Below are positions 8,456-17,775 of a DNA stretch of 64,000 bases, one piece after another. A program made the position numbers and the translations under genes. How positions within the stretch are numbered: position 1 is the stretch's first letter; every line of letters starts with the position of its first letter. The stretch covers positions 62,001-126,000 of the forward strand of contig NZ_JAFEXF010000001.1 in assembly GCF_016905445.1 (NCBI RefSeq). The letters are read 5' to 3'. The DNA comes from Streptomyces sp. G44 (GTDB taxonomy: Bacteria; Actinomycetota; Actinomycetes; Streptomycetales; Streptomycetaceae). The notes under the pieces are model-generated. The model ran no database searches, was not told the DNA's origin, and saw only the letters and a program-made list of their open reading frames with translations.

Positions 8456-9263
8456 GGGCGAGGGCCTCGCGGGTACGAAGGGCGGCCCGCAGGCTGAGTC
8501 CGTAGCCGTGCGCGTGCTCGCGGGCCGCCGCCTCCAGCTGGTCGTACGACGCCTGCTGCGTCATCTGCCCCGGGTGCTTGCGGTACCGGTACACCGGCAG
8601 GCGCAGCAGGATCCCCGGGGCGAGGGCTGTAACGCCGACGGCCGCCATGTAGTCCTCCCCCTGGACGAGTCCGCCCATCGGGGCTGCGCGTACGAGGTCG
8701 GTGCGGGCGAGGATCGTGGTCGGCCCGATCGGGATCGTGTCCTGTGGCCGTGCCCAGTAGTTCATGACGTCGCCGGCCTCGTGTCGGCCTGGCGGCGTCG
8801 GGCAGCGCCACAGCGTGGTCGAGCCGTCGGGGTGCAGGTCCTCACTCCAGCCGGCGCACCAGCCCACCCCTGTGGATTCGAGGGCGGACAGCCGTGCCGT
8901 CATGGCGTCGTCGGTGAACTCGTCGTCGTCATCGGCCCAGTTCACGTACTTGGTGCGGACCTGCGTGAGGGCGAGGTTGCGGGCGCAGGCGGCGCCGACC
9001 GCGCGGGGCAGTGCGAGGGTACGGATGCGCGGGTCCGCCGCGAGAGGGGCGGGCAGACGGCTCGGGTCGGCGCCGTCGAGGGCGATCACTGCCTCCCACG
9101 GCACGGACTGCCGGGTAAGGCTGGCGTGCATAGCGGTCAGGTAATCGAGACGGTCCTCGCGCAGGCGGCTGGCGATGACGACGGTGATCGGGGGCGTGGG
9201 CAGGGAAATCTCCGGGAAGCGCGGGCGGGAAGGGTCAGCGGCGGGCAGCGGTGCGGGGACCAA
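8448..9263 (-). CDS. Family 2 glycosyltransferase
   Basis: The protein has a GT-A fold signature: ITVVIASRLREDRLDYL at the start of the fold, AVIALDGADPS, then ARNLALTQVRTKYVNWADDDDEF with the DxD metal/nucleotide-sugar motif, and a length of about 250-270 residues typical of GT2. It transfers a sugar from an activated donor, and the acceptor cannot be told. The TTG at 9263 has no good binding site; a CTG at 9203 preceded by GGAGA is an alternative start. Its place between transfer-accessory genes suggests modification of an envelope or element-encoded product (inference). Confidence 0.8.
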   Translation of the reverse strand: MVPAPLPAADPSRPRFPEISLPTPPITVVIASRLREDRLDYLTAMHASLTRQSVPWEAVIALDGADPSRLPAPLAADPRIRTLALPRAVGAACARNLALTQVRTKYVNWADDDDEFTDDAMTARLSALESTGVGWCAGWSEDLHPDGSTTLWRCPTPPGRHEAGDVMNYWARPQDTIPIGPTTILARTDLVRAAPMGGLVQGEDYMAAVGVTALAPGILLRLPVYRYRKHPGQMTQQASYDQLEAAAREHAHGYGLSLRAALRTREALARG

Positions 9264-9824
9264 CCGAAGGCGAGGTGGGGGCCGGACGGGCCGTTGGCGC
9301 GGCGGTCGAGGCGGGGGCAGACCAGTGCGCCGGGTGGTTGCTGAACCGGGCGCGGGGGTCGGTGCCCCACGCGATGACGGGACCGGCGGCGGCGTGCAGA
9401 ACGCTGATCACTTCGATCCCGTGGGGGCGAAGGATGTACCCCCACTGCACGTCCAGATCGGTGGCGGTCTTCTCGGTGACCGTCATGCAGACCGGCGGGG
9501 AGCCGTCGGGTGCGACCAGGTGGTCCAGGGTGCTGCTGGACCATCGTTCACCGCCGGTCAGCGCCGAGAGGATCTCGGGCGGGGCACCGTCCAGGAGATC
9601 AGTGCCCAGCTCGTCCCATCCCACGGCGACGCCGTCCACGAGATGCCGCGTCATGGCCTCGACGTCATGGCCGAACCGGTATCGGTGGGCGGCGAGGAGG
9701 ATGGGCAGTTTCTCGCTCGGCTGGCCGTCGAGATGGACGTATATGCCGGTGTAGCCGGTCTCGGTGGGGCGGGCGATGAAGGAACCGGTCGACAGGAGGG
9801 GCCTCCAGGGCGTTTCAGGATCAC
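9235..9824 (-). pseudogene. Unknown protein, one-base frame break near its start
   Basis: GTG at 9824 overlaps the TGA of the upstream gene (GTGA), the same coupling as at 3289. It reads VILKRPGG, then sense passes to a second frame (PLLSTGSFIARPTETGYTGI...AHRYRFGHDVEAMTRHLVDG) that stays open to 9235. The break coincides with GGGG at 9798-9801; one extra base repairs it to about 196 residues. An internal ATG at 9654 would give only 139 aa and discards a well-formed N-terminal domain. Soluble protein, family unknown. Confidence 0.6.
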
Positions 9825-10371
9825 CGGCTGGGTGCCGGGCCGGCGGGCGGGGCGTGCGGCGGGGCCGGGGGGAGTGCCGTCGAGGCTCGGGCCGGGCCCG
9901 GCGGCGGGAGGTTCGGCGTCGGCGCCGGGTCGTACGCAGCGCGCAGAGTTCTGAGATCGGCCTCGTCCGCGATGGCCGCCACGGACAGGTTGCGGCTGGC
10001 CGCCTCCATCAGGAGCTTGGGCGGCGAGCCCTTCGCCGCGCCGCGGTGCTGGCCGCGCCACTGGGCGGTGGCGAAGAGGTAGTCGCTCACCGCCCGGAGT
10101 GCGGGTTCGGCGGCATCCAGAAGATGCTGGGTGACGGCGCTGACCTCGGCAGGGGTCTCCGCCGCGGCGAGCGCGGCCAGGTAGGGGGAGCGAGGTCAGG
10201 GCTGGGCAGGGGCTTGTCCGGCAGCGGATGCTGCGCGAGGAATGCTTCGGAGTCCCGCTTCGCCCACCGGAGCAGATCGCTGCGGGTGGCGATGCCGTAG
10301 CGGGCGGCGACGATCTTGTCGGCGTCGCGGCCGACGTTGTCGTACAGCTCGAAGTCGGGGTCTTGGGGCAC
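9821..10371 (-). pseudogene. Unknown protein, one-base frame break in a G run
   Basis: GTG at 10371 is preceded by AGAAGGA. The frame reads PQDPDFELYDNVGRDADKIV...ATRSDLLRWAKRDSEAFLAQ. After DLAP the sense moves to a second frame, YLAALAAAETPAEVSAVTQH...AVSDYLFATAQWRGQHRG, to a stop at 9821. The switch lies on GGGGG at 10184-10188, and one extra G restores about 183 residues. The first half resembles a small DNA-binding-like helical domain, and the tail is Pro-rich. Coupled to the next gene by a GTGA overlap. Function unknown. Confidence 0.65.
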
Positions 10372-10379
10372 GGGTCCTT

Positions 10380-11423
10380 CTAGACGGAGGTGCTGGAGCC
10401 AGTGGCCTTGGCGTCGGTGCGGCGGCAGCCGTAGCCCAGGAGGCTGGACGGCTCGGGCACGCTCGGGACGGCGGCGATGTCGGAGCAGGTGAACGTGTAG
10501 GTGAAGGCGGGGCTGGGGCTGGTGCCGAGCCAGGCGCGGTCCTGCTTCTCCGGCACGACCCCCAGGCCCGGGGCGGTCACCGCGTCGTGCTGGGTGTGAG
10601 TGTGGGAGAAGATCACGAGTGCGCCCGTGGTGGTCTTCAGCGCGTAGGCGTCGGCGAACTGCGGGTCGGCGGAGGCGAAGCGGGTGGTGCCGCGCGGGCC
10701 GAACTTCCGGGTGGTCTCGTCGTGGACCTTGATCTGCCGCTGGGAGGTTTTCGACGGGTTGAAGACCTTCTTCCCGGTTGTCTCGCCTCCGGTGGCGAAG
10801 TTGTCGGTCACGGCGGAGCGGAGCACGTCGACCGGGGCGGCCAGGGACTGCGAGGTGGCGTCGACCGCGGTGGCGTATCCGTCCTTGTCGAGCACGATCT
10901 TCGGGAGTTGCTTCGGATCGTCGATGTTGACGGTGGCGACCATCTCCCACTGCTGCTTGGACTTCGTACTCTCCGCCAGGATCAGGACGCGGGCGTACTG
11001 CTGTTGGGTGCCGGCCCGGGTGACGGCGGCGAACCACCGCTGCTGTCCGTCCTTCAGGCGTGGGATGTAGAGGTCGGTGGCGGACAGGTCGTACGACCAC
11101 GGTCGATACGGCTCACGATCGGTCTTGGGCAGGGCCTCGTCCTGCTTGATGTCGGCCAGTGACATCGCGTACCGGGGCCCGCCTTCGACGGTGTCGAGGA
11201 GGGCGCGGTCCTGGCTCTGGTGAGCGAGGTTGTTGGTCTGCGAGTAGTGGGTGATGGCCTCGCGCGCCTGCGCCTGGGTGAGCGAAGGGACCGGCGTCGG
11301 CTTCGGCGCAGTGCTGGCTCTGGGGGCCTGCTTGGACTCGGTGGTGCCGCTGTCGTTGGTGCAGCCGGTCAGGACCAAGGCGGCGCACGCGATCAGCGGC
11401 AGGGTGTGACGGGTGATGCGGAT
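10380..11423 (-). CDS. Secreted lipoprotein, 347 aa, start codon unclear
   Basis: A signal sequence with lipobox LVLTGC (Cys about 21) follows a short basic N-terminus (RITRHTLPLIACAALVLTGC), so the mature protein is lipid-anchored outside the membrane. No ATG/GTG/TTG is well placed. The best-spaced binding site (GGAG, six bases) points to an ATC codon at 11423; the only in-frame GTG lies 41 codons upstream at 11546 and would bury the signal. The mature part is a Thr/Ser-rich linker, then an alpha/beta domain with paired modules (YDLSATDLYIPRLKDGQQRW). A transfer-associated surface lipoprotein is inferred. Confidence 0.7.
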   Translation of the reverse strand: MRITRHTLPLIACAALVLTGCTNDSGTTESKQAPRASTAPKPTPVPSLTQAQAREAITHYSQTNNLAHQSQDRALLDTVEGGPRYAMSLADIKQDEALPKTDREPYRPWSYDLSATDLYIPRLKDGQQRWFAAVTRAGTQQQYARVLILAESTKSKQQWEMVATVNIDDPKQLPKIVLDKDGYATAVDATSQSLAAPVDVLRSAVTDNFATGGETTGKKVFNPSKTSQRQIKVHDETTRKFGPRGTTRFASADPQFADAYALKTTTGALVIFSHTHTQHDAVTAPGLGVVPEKQDRAWLGTSPSPAFTYTFTCSDIAAVPSVPEPSSLLGYGCRRTDAKATGSSTSV

Positions 11424-11454
11424 GGGGGGCTCCAGTGGTGCTCGGGGCGGGGGG

Positions 11455-11577
11455 TCAGCACGTCCGGGTGAACGTGGTTGCCGGTGCGGCGGGACGAGGA
11501 CGAGGCGCGGGCACTGACGCAGTGCGCGACCACGTCGGGGGTGCACCGGCCCGCCTCACGGCGAGGTACCCGGGCAT
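11455..11577 (-). CDS. Possible coupled 40-aa peptide
   Basis: ATG at 11577 overlaps the TGA of the preceding gene (TGATG), and the frame (MPGYLAVRRAGAPPTWSRTA) ends in TGA at 11455, just before the lipoprotein. It is Pro/Arg/Ala-rich with no recognisable domain. The overlap is the only positive evidence, and it could equally be read-through leader for the lipoprotein gene. Confidence 0.25.
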   Translation of the reverse strand: MPGYLAVRRAGAPPTWSRTASVPAPRPRPAAPATTFTRTC

Positions 11578-12530
11578 CAGCGCCGTTGCCGCGGCTGTGC
11601 CGGCGGGAGGACTGGCAGGGGGAGGCGTGAGGTACGGGGCGGGGCGGCTGACGGCCGGGGTGCCGGTGGTGGCGGGTTCAGTGCCCGCATCCGGTCCTCG
11701 GCGACGTGCAGGACTTCCCCGAGGTTGCGGATCTCAGCCGCGGCTCCGGCGAGGTCGTACGACAAGTCGAAGCCGTCATCCTGCTCGGCTTCCTTGGCCT
11801 TCTCCCCAGCTGCTTCGAAAAACTCGCCGAGCCGCTCCAACAGACCGTCGGTCGGATCCAGGATCTGGTGCAGCAGGGCAGCGGCGTCCGCGTGCGACTC
11901 GGTCCCGTTGAGCCGGTCGGTGAGAGCGAGGATGGCATCGCCGTAGACGTACGCGGAGGTGCGGTCCGCGCTGCGGGAGAGGTCCGGGAACTCTGGTGCG
12001 CGGGGCTGTGAGGCTGAGGACACGAGCGGGCCTCCGGTGGACGAGCGAGGAACGGGCAGCAGCCCGAGCTGGGTGAGCCGCTGGTTGATGGCCTCGACCA
12101 CGTGTGTGGCGCTGCCGCCGTTACGTGCTTCGGGCCGCTCAGAGGCACCAGGGCCGGTCGCGGGGGTCGAGTCGTAGATCACCTCGAACAGGGCATGGTC
12201 ATCGGGGTGCTGGCGGGTCACGATCCACCCCTCGGGGTCCTCCGGTGGACGGTCGGAGGAGGGCTCCTGCGGCGGGCCGATGATCAGGTAGCTGCCGTCG
12301 GGGAGCGAGACATGCAGGATGTACGCGCTGAGTCCGAACTCGATGTCGTACTCCAGCCCGCGCTGCCGCAGGGGCGTGGTGATGTGCGCGTGGCGGCGCC
12401 ACAGCTCCTGCCACCAGGCGGTGTTCACGTTGCGGTGGTTGGGGAGCGGTGCGAGTGGAGCGGTGTCGACGGACGTGCGGCGGGTGCCCGGGTGCGAGGT
12501 GGCCGGGGTGTCCTTGTCGTCAGCGACCAC
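11577..12530 (-). CDS. Unknown protein, 317 aa
   Basis: GTG at 12530 with AGGAGA five bases upstream. The N-terminal part after a Thr/Pro linker is a compact domain (WWQELWRRHAHITTPLRQRG...IEFGLSAYILHVSLPDGSYL...EGWIVTRQHPDDHALFEVIY). The middle is helical (AYVYGDAILALTDRLNGTES...LLHQILDPTDGLLERLGEFF) and acidic, and the end is Pro-rich. No signal peptide. It is the first gene of the minus-strand accessory run, 140 bp downstream of the VirB4-like gene. Function unknown. Confidence 0.75.
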   Translation of the reverse strand: MVADDKDTPATSHPGTRRTSVDTAPLAPLPNHRNVNTAWWQELWRRHAHITTPLRQRGLEYDIEFGLSAYILHVSLPDGSYLIIGPPQEPSSDRPPEDPEGWIVTRQHPDDHALFEVIYDSTPATGPGASERPEARNGGSATHVVEAINQRLTQLGLLPVPRSSTGGPLVSSASQPRAPEFPDLSRSADRTSAYVYGDAILALTDRLNGTESHADAAALLHQILDPTDGLLERLGEFFEAAGEKAKEAEQDDGFDLSYDLAGAAAEIRNLGEVLHVAEDRMRALNPPPPAPRPSAAPPRTSRLPLPVLPPAQPRQRR

Positions 12531-12670
12531 GGCTTCTCCTGCACGAGGTGGCTGCGTGGTGGACCGGTCGAGTGCGGGCGTGTGGGGCGGGGCTTTGGCT
12601 CCGGCTGATAAGGCGGAGGGTGTCGTCGCGAGGTATCAACTCGCGCTGGACGTTGGGATCCATGAGCCTC

Positions 12671-14185
12671 TCAGTGCATGCGGGCGTCGGTGTCGAAGAG
12701 CGCCAGCTCGTGGCTGTGCAGGAGGTGCTGCACGATGAAGGATCGTCCGGCGACCTTCCACAGGCCCCTGCCGCGGTTGAGGTGTGCGATGGCGTCCATC
12801 TCGACGGAGGTCAGTCCGAGCAGGGAGGCCGCGGCGTGGAGCTGGTCGGTCTCCTGGCGGTAGATGATGCGGGTGCTGCAGTCGGCGAGGAGGCCCTCGG
12901 CGAGAGCGCGGCCCTGTGATCCGGCGTCGCCGGCGGTGAGCAGGTCGGACAGCCGGTGGATGACCATCAGGTTGGCGATGCCGAGGCCGCGGCTCAGTTT
13001 CCACTGGGCCTGCATGCGCTGCAGGAGGCCGGCGTGCCTCATCAGGCGCCATGCCTCGTCGTACACGATCCAGCGTCGGCCGCCGTTCGGGTCGGAGAGG
13101 GCGGACTCCATCCAGGCGGAGGCGCACGTCATCGCCAGGACCAGCGCCGTGTCGTCGCCCGAGCCGCCGAGTCGGGACAGGTCGATGGTGAGCATCGGTG
13201 CGCTGGGATCGAAGGCGACGGTGGAGGGGGCGTCGAACATGCCGGCCAAGTCGCCGTGGACGAGGCGACGCATGGCGTGGGCCAGGTCACGGGCCGCGTC
13301 GCCGAGTTGTCCCGACACCATCCCGGCGGCCTCGTCGAGCGCGCCGGAGTTGTTGAGGGTGGCGGCGACGTCACCGAGGAGCGGGGTGGTGCCGGTGTCG
13401 GCGGCGCGGGTGACGACGGCGTCGAGGGCGATGTCCAGGGCCGTGTGCTCCATGGGCATCAGGTCCCGGCCCAGGACGGTACGGGCCAGGGAACCGAGCA
13501 GGAGAAGGCGCCGTTTGCGGATCTCGCCGACCCAGTCGGTCTCCGTGACGCCCGTCGGGCGCGGAGCCGCGTCCAGCGGGTTCAGCCTGCCGGGCAGTCC
13601 GGGCCCGAGGGCGACGGATCGACCGCCCAGGGCTTCCGCCACCGGTGACCACTCGCCCTTGGGATCGCACGGAACATAGACGCGGTACCCGAAGGCCACC
13701 GAGCGCAGCGCAAAGGACTTCGCCAGCGCGCTCTTGCCCTGGCCGATCACGCCGGCCAACAGGATGTTGGGGTTGGTGAAGCCCTCAACCTTGCCGTACA
13801 GCGCGAAGGGGTCGAAGACGAAGGATGCCTCGGCGTGCACATCGCGGCCGATGTAAATGCCCTCGGCGCCGAGGCCGCCCTCGGCGAGGAACGGGTATGC
13901 GCCGGCGGCTACGGCGGTGGTCATGCGGTGTGCGGGGAGCTTCAGCCGGTTCTTGCGGGCGGAGGCGGGTCCGGGGCGTCCGCTCGGGGGGTAGAGGGCC
14001 GCGGGTGTCTCGTGCTCGGCGGGTGTGCTCTCTGCCTGGTGGGCGGTGGCTTCGGCGCGGGCCTTGGCGGTGGCTTCGGCGAGCTGGCGACGGGCCTGTT
14101 TGCGGCTGGCCCGGTCGGTTCCGTGGGGAGTGAACAGCGGAGACGCGGAGGCGCGGCGGGCGCGGCGGGCGGGCCGGTGGCTCAT
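12671..14185 (-). CDS. VirB4/TraC-like conjugation ATPase
   Basis: This 504-residue protein has Walker A GVIGQGKS at about 145-152 and Walker B with catalytic acid RWIVYDEAW at about 371-379, followed by the conserved helical stretch LMRHAGLLQRMQAQWKLSRG and VIHRLSDLL. It is shorter than classical VirB4 (about 800) and starts close to the ATPase domain after a charged 85-residue N-terminus, as in actinomycete transfer clusters. ATG at 14185 has GAGGG six bases upstream. It would power assembly or substrate movement of the transfer apparatus at the inner face of the membrane, with the SCO6880/6881-like proteins encoded upstream. Confidence 0.88.
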   Translation of the reverse strand: MSHRPARRARRASASPLFTPHGTDRASRKQARRQLAEATAKARAEATAHQAESTPAEHETPAALYPPSGRPGPASARKNRLKLPAHRMTTAVAAGAYPFLAEGGLGAEGIYIGRDVHAEASFVFDPFALYGKVEGFTNPNILLAGVIGQGKSALAKSFALRSVAFGYRVYVPCDPKGEWSPVAEALGGRSVALGPGLPGRLNPLDAAPRPTGVTETDWVGEIRKRRLLLLGSLARTVLGRDLMPMEHTALDIALDAVVTRAADTGTTPLLGDVAATLNNSGALDEAAGMVSGQLGDAARDLAHAMRRLVHGDLAGMFDAPSTVAFDPSAPMLTIDLSRLGGSGDDTALVLAMTCASAWMESALSDPNGGRRWIVYDEAWRLMRHAGLLQRMQAQWKLSRGLGIANLMVIHRLSDLLTAGDAGSQGRALAEGLLADCSTRIIYRQETDQLHAAASLLGLTSVEMDAIAHLNRGRGLWKVAGRSFIVQHLLHSHELALFDTDARMH

Positions 14186-14213
14186 CGGGGGCCCTCGATT
14201 CTGCGGGTGGTGC

Positions 14214-14678
14214 TCATCGCACGCAGGCCGTGGTGTGCGTGCGGAGGTCGGTGGGGGTGGTCTTGCGTCGGATGATGTGTCCGGCTGCGAGGTGGCGCTG
14301 GCAGATGGTCAGCACGGGCGGCCCCTCGGGCAGCCGTTCCGGATGGCACGCGCTCGCCTCGGCGCCCTCTGCCGCCGTGTTGCTGGGCAGCAGGTGGAAG
14401 GCCGAGTGGATCTCGGCGGTGGCCTGCCACATGCGGGTGTGGGCGGTGGCGAGGTGGCGTCCGGCGGCAGGGTGCGGTGGCCGAGTGGTCTCGGCGAGCC
14501 GGTCCAGGAGCTGGTGCAAGGCGGTGAGGTGGGCGTGCAGCACATCAAGGTGCAGGCGGTCCACCGGCGTGGGCGGGGTGGCGTCCTGCCCTGTCAGAGC
14601 ACGGGTGTGGTGGCGGACTCCGGCGCTCGCGGCACGAAGGTAGGGGTGCGCGTCCTCTGGACGCGTGCGAGAGGTCAA
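14214..14678 (-). CDS. Small helical transfer-cluster protein (DUF6238-like)
   Basis: TTG at 14678 is selected because GGAAGGA lies eight bases upstream; a longer frame to 14771 lacks a binding site. The core is a two-helix pattern VDRLHLDVLHAHLTALHQLL and TAHTRMWQATAEIHSAFHLL, then ICQRHLAAGHIIRRKTTPTD. I associate this text with the DUF6238 family that sits beside VirB4/SCO6880 genes in Streptomyces, from memory. No enzymatic motif. Probably an accessory part of the transfer machinery. Confidence 0.6.
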   Translation of the reverse strand: MTSRTRPEDAHPYLRAASAGVRHHTRALTGQDATPPTPVDRLHLDVLHAHLTALHQLLDRLAETTRPPHPAAGRHLATAHTRMWQATAEIHSAFHLLPSNTAAEGAEASACHPERLPEGPPVLTICQRHLAAGHIIRRKTTPTDLRTHTTACVR

Positions 14679-14808
14679 AGGTGGGGTCCTTCCTGCCGGG
14701 AGGCAGGGGCGGCCAGGCAGGTGGCTCTGCCGCAGCGTGATCGGAAAGGGACGGTTCAGGGTTCTCGCCATCGGACACGGCTCGGGCCGGCGGGGGAATG
14801 GGGCCCGG

Positions 14809-16281
14809 TCACAGAGCGGTGCGGGCGAGCGGCAGCGCCGTGAGGGCGAAGGCGTCGGGCTGCTGGTAGTTGAGCCGTCGCAGGTCGACGCCCGAGGTGA
14901 CGGCGCTGGTCTCGATCTGCACGCAGGCGGCGTCGAGGAGGGCGTCGGTCTCGGCCGTGACGGTGACCAGGCCGGTCAGAGCCACATCCGCGTGCCCGGC
15001 GATGAGCTGGCGTTCACGCATTTTGACGTCGGCGTACTCGACGGAGTCTTCCTCGCTGTCGACCTGTCCACGGCGGGCGCGCTCGTTCGCGTCGGCGATG
15101 ATCGCCGCCTTCTTCCGCTGGACGTCCCGCAGCGCAGACTCGAGCCCCTGGGGCGCGTATATAAGGGACAGGCTGCGCCGCACTCCGGCTGTGAACATGA
15201 TCCCGTGCAGGAAGCCCGCTCCCATTTCGGTGCGCGGCCAGTTCTCCACCCAGTACGTGGCGTGGCGGGCGGAGTCGGTGGCGAGGCGGTCGTACTCCTC
15301 GACCTGGACGACGGGCCCGGCGGCTGCGGGGTCCGCCTCGGCGCGGCCGGTCTCGGACCACTGCTGGAGCGCGGCGAGGACCTTCGGGTCGTAGGCGGTG
15401 CGGATGACGGCGGCGATCTCCCGCGAGGTCAGCCAGCCTGTGACCATGAGTCCGGCGTTCCGGGCGGCCTGGGCGATGGACGCGGTGGTCTGTTCCATGA
15501 CGGTGAACGCGCCCGGCAGCCCGCCCCCGGCCTGGCTGATCAGGCGCTTGGCGGCCTTCAGGTCGAGGGAGATGGCGAGGTAGGTCTCGTGCGGGGCGGC
15601 GGCGGGGCCGGCCGAGGCGACGAGTTCGGAGTAGATCTGTCCGGCGACCGGGGTCTGGGGCTGCCCGTTCTGGGTCCAGTGGCGGGTGAGGGTGTCACCG
15701 CTGTCGGGGACGGTGCGCTCCAGGACCTGCACGGTCGCGATGTGGCCGGTGCGGGCGATGCCCGCCAGCGCCCGCCCCCAGCTGGCCACGTTGTGGTTCT
15801 GGGTGGCGGGGTCGAGGAGGGCGAAGGCGCGGGAGGTGACGCGGGCGATGGCGGTCAGGGTCTGGCGGTGCGGGTCGTGCACGGCCGCGGCGCCGTTGGC
15901 GGAGTCGCCGGGCGTGACGACCTTGAGGGAGGCGGCGGTGCCGGGCAGGTGAAGGACGCCTTCCTGCCGGGGCCGGGTGACGGGCCGGGCGAGCCAGAGC
16001 GTCTGGCCGGTGCGTCGGCGCTGTGCGTAGCGGGTGACGATCGGCGCCCAGTCGATCAGGGAGCGGCCGTGCCGGCGGATCGCGACGAGCGCACCCGACG
16101 CCGCCCATAGCGGGGTGAGGGCGACGGCGCCGAGCAGCCCGGTGGAGACCACCGTCATCAGCAGCAGCGCCAACGTGCACGAGACGAGGACGAGTTGGGG
16201 AAGGGAGAGGCCGAGGAGGATGCCGCGACGGGACCGGTGCGGGAATTTCACCGTGACCGGGGCGACGGAAAGGTCAGTCAT
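14809..16281 (-). CDS. SCO6880-family transfer protein
   Basis: 490 aa; ATG at 16281 preceded by AGGA. Two adjoining membrane spans follow a basic N-terminus (LSLPQLVLVSCTLALLLMTV and TGLLGAVALTPLWAASGALV), then a large cytoplasmic domain with YAQRRRTGQTLWLARPV and the long helix RDVQRKKAAIIADANERARR. This layout (PrgI-like membrane N-terminus plus VirB4 N-domain-like body without P-loop) marks the SCO6880 group next to VirB4 and VirB6-like genes in Streptomyces. It probably anchors the ATPase to the membrane (inference). Confidence 0.85.
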   Translation of the reverse strand: MTDLSVAPVTVKFPHRSRRGILLGLSLPQLVLVSCTLALLLMTVVSTGLLGAVALTPLWAASGALVAIRRHGRSLIDWAPIVTRYAQRRRTGQTLWLARPVTRPRQEGVLHLPGTAASLKVVTPGDSANGAAAVHDPHRQTLTAIARVTSRAFALLDPATQNHNVASWGRALAGIARTGHIATVQVLERTVPDSGDTLTRHWTQNGQPQTPVAGQIYSELVASAGPAAAPHETYLAISLDLKAAKRLISQAGGGLPGAFTVMEQTTASIAQAARNAGLMVTGWLTSREIAAVIRTAYDPKVLAALQQWSETGRAEADPAAAGPVVQVEEYDRLATDSARHATYWVENWPRTEMGAGFLHGIMFTAGVRRSLSLIYAPQGLESALRDVQRKKAAIIADANERARRGQVDSEEDSVEYADVKMRERQLIAGHADVALTGLVTVTAETDALLDAACVQIETSAVTSGVDLRRLNYQQPDAFALTALPLARTAL

Positions 16282-16362
16282 GGGGCGGGTCCTGGAGGCG
16301 CGGGCGGGGACCCGGGGGCGGGGCGCGTAGGTACGTCCCGCCCCCGGGAAGCGGGCAGAGGA

Positions 16363-17739
16363 TCAGAGGCCGGCCGGAGGCGGGGGCGGCCCAGCCGTTC
16401 CGCTGGTCGTGGCGTTCTGTGAGCCGGAGGGCGGCGGTGCGCCCTGGGGCGGCGGGGTCGTGGTGGGGGGAGCGGACTGCCATCCGCCGCCCTGCCCGGA
16501 CGCGGCGCTCGGGCCGGACCCACCTGGGCCCGGACTTCCGCCCACCTGGCTACTGGTGTCGTCGGAGACGCTTGTCGGCGGGGGCTGGACGGCCTTCTCC
16601 AGACCGGACTTGATGGCATCGCCACCGGGCGAGACGCCGGTGCCGCCGCCTTGTGAATCTTCCTCGCCACCGCCTGTGCCGGTCGGGTGGGAGGCGATGT
16701 CACCGGGGAAGCCGCCTCCGCCCGCGGCGTCGGGGCCTTGCGGAGCGGCGCTCGCTCCGGCTGCCGCGCCGCCGGTTCCGGCGGTAGCGGCTGCCGCGGC
16801 GGCCTTGCGGGCGGCCTTCTCGGTATGCGCCTTGGCGATCTGGGCTCCGGCGCCGCCAGCGCGGTGGATGGACTCGCCGTCGGTTCCGTCGGCCGCCCAG
16901 TGCACGAATTTGAAGACCGCGTACGGGCACAGCAGCACCAGCACCATGATCACGATGCCGGACATGACGTCGGCGAGGGCACCGATGCCGTCCTTGGCCT
17001 CGGTCTTGCCCATGGCGGCGATGCCGAGCACGAAGATCACGGTCATCAACAGCTTGGAGACCACGAGGGTTGCGGTGGCTTCGATCCAGCCCTTGCGCCA
17101 GCGGCGTGCGACCTCCCAGCCGCCGCCGGCGCTGGCGAAGATCGCCAAGGTGACCATGACGAGGATGCCGACCTTGCGGACCATCATCACGCACCAGTAG
17201 AGGAAGGCGCCGATGGCGGCGCCGAGGCCGGCCACGACCGGGACGAGCCAGCCCAGTCCGGCCAGGGCGCCGATCTGGCTGACCTTGACGATGCGGCGCA
17301 CGGCCGTCTCGATGTCGAGCTTGGCGGCCTTGAACAAGCCGTCGGAGATCGCGTCGACCACCTCGACGGCGACCGTGGTGAAGGCGATGGCGCAGAAGGC
17401 GAACAGGACGCCCGACATGGTGCCGGTGAACGCTTGGGTGAGTGCTTGACCGTCGCGTCTGACGGCGGCCCGGACGAGCTGCGCGCAGAACGTCGCGACC
17501 AGCAGGACCAGGCCCAGCGGCAGCAGCATCTCGTAGTTGTCGCGGAACCAGCCGGCGTTCAGGTCCACCTTCGTGGTGGTGTTGACCGCCTTGGCCGCCA
17601 GGTCGGCAGCGGCGGCTGCCAGTTCACCTGCCGACTTCGCCATCCAGTCGCCGATGGCCTTGCCGGGATCCGAGGCGAAGTCGACCGCGTCGCCGACAGC
17701 GCACAGCTTGTCCGCCAGGGGGAAATCACAGAAACCCAC
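16363..17739 (-). CDS. SCO6881-family VirB6/TrbL-like membrane protein
   Basis: 458 aa; GTG at 17739 with AGGAGG upstream. The N-terminal 300 residues carry five to six membrane segments (MLLPLGLVLLVATFCAQLV, GVLFAFCAIAFTTVAVEVV, GWLVPVVAGLGAAIGAFLYW, VGILVMVTLAIFASAGG, LLMTVIFVLGIAAMG, IVIMVLVLLCPYAVFKFVHW). The last 150 residues are Gly/Pro/Ser-rich and disordered. This is the architecture of the polytopic channel component of type IV transfer systems (VirB6/TrbL). The gene follows the 17776 gene by 36 bp in the same transcript. Confidence 0.87.
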   Translation of the reverse strand: MGFCDFPLADKLCAVGDAVDFASDPGKAIGDWMAKSAGELAAAAADLAAKAVNTTTKVDLNAGWFRDNYEMLLPLGLVLLVATFCAQLVRAAVRRDGQALTQAFTGTMSGVLFAFCAIAFTTVAVEVVDAISDGLFKAAKLDIETAVRRIVKVSQIGALAGLGWLVPVVAGLGAAIGAFLYWCVMMVRKVGILVMVTLAIFASAGGGWEVARRWRKGWIEATATLVVSKLLMTVIFVLGIAAMGKTEAKDGIGALADVMSGIVIMVLVLLCPYAVFKFVHWAADGTDGESIHRAGGAGAQIAKAHTEKAARKAAAAAATAGTGGAAAGASAAPQGPDAAGGGGFPGDIASHPTGTGGGEEDSQGGGTGVSPGGDAIKSGLEKAVQPPPTSVSDDTSSQVGGSPGPGGSGPSAASGQGGGWQSAPPTTTPPPQGAPPPSGSQNATTSGTAGPPPPPAGL

Positions 17740-17775
17740 GGGGAGTTACTCCTCCTTTCTTGTGTCAGGCGCGGG

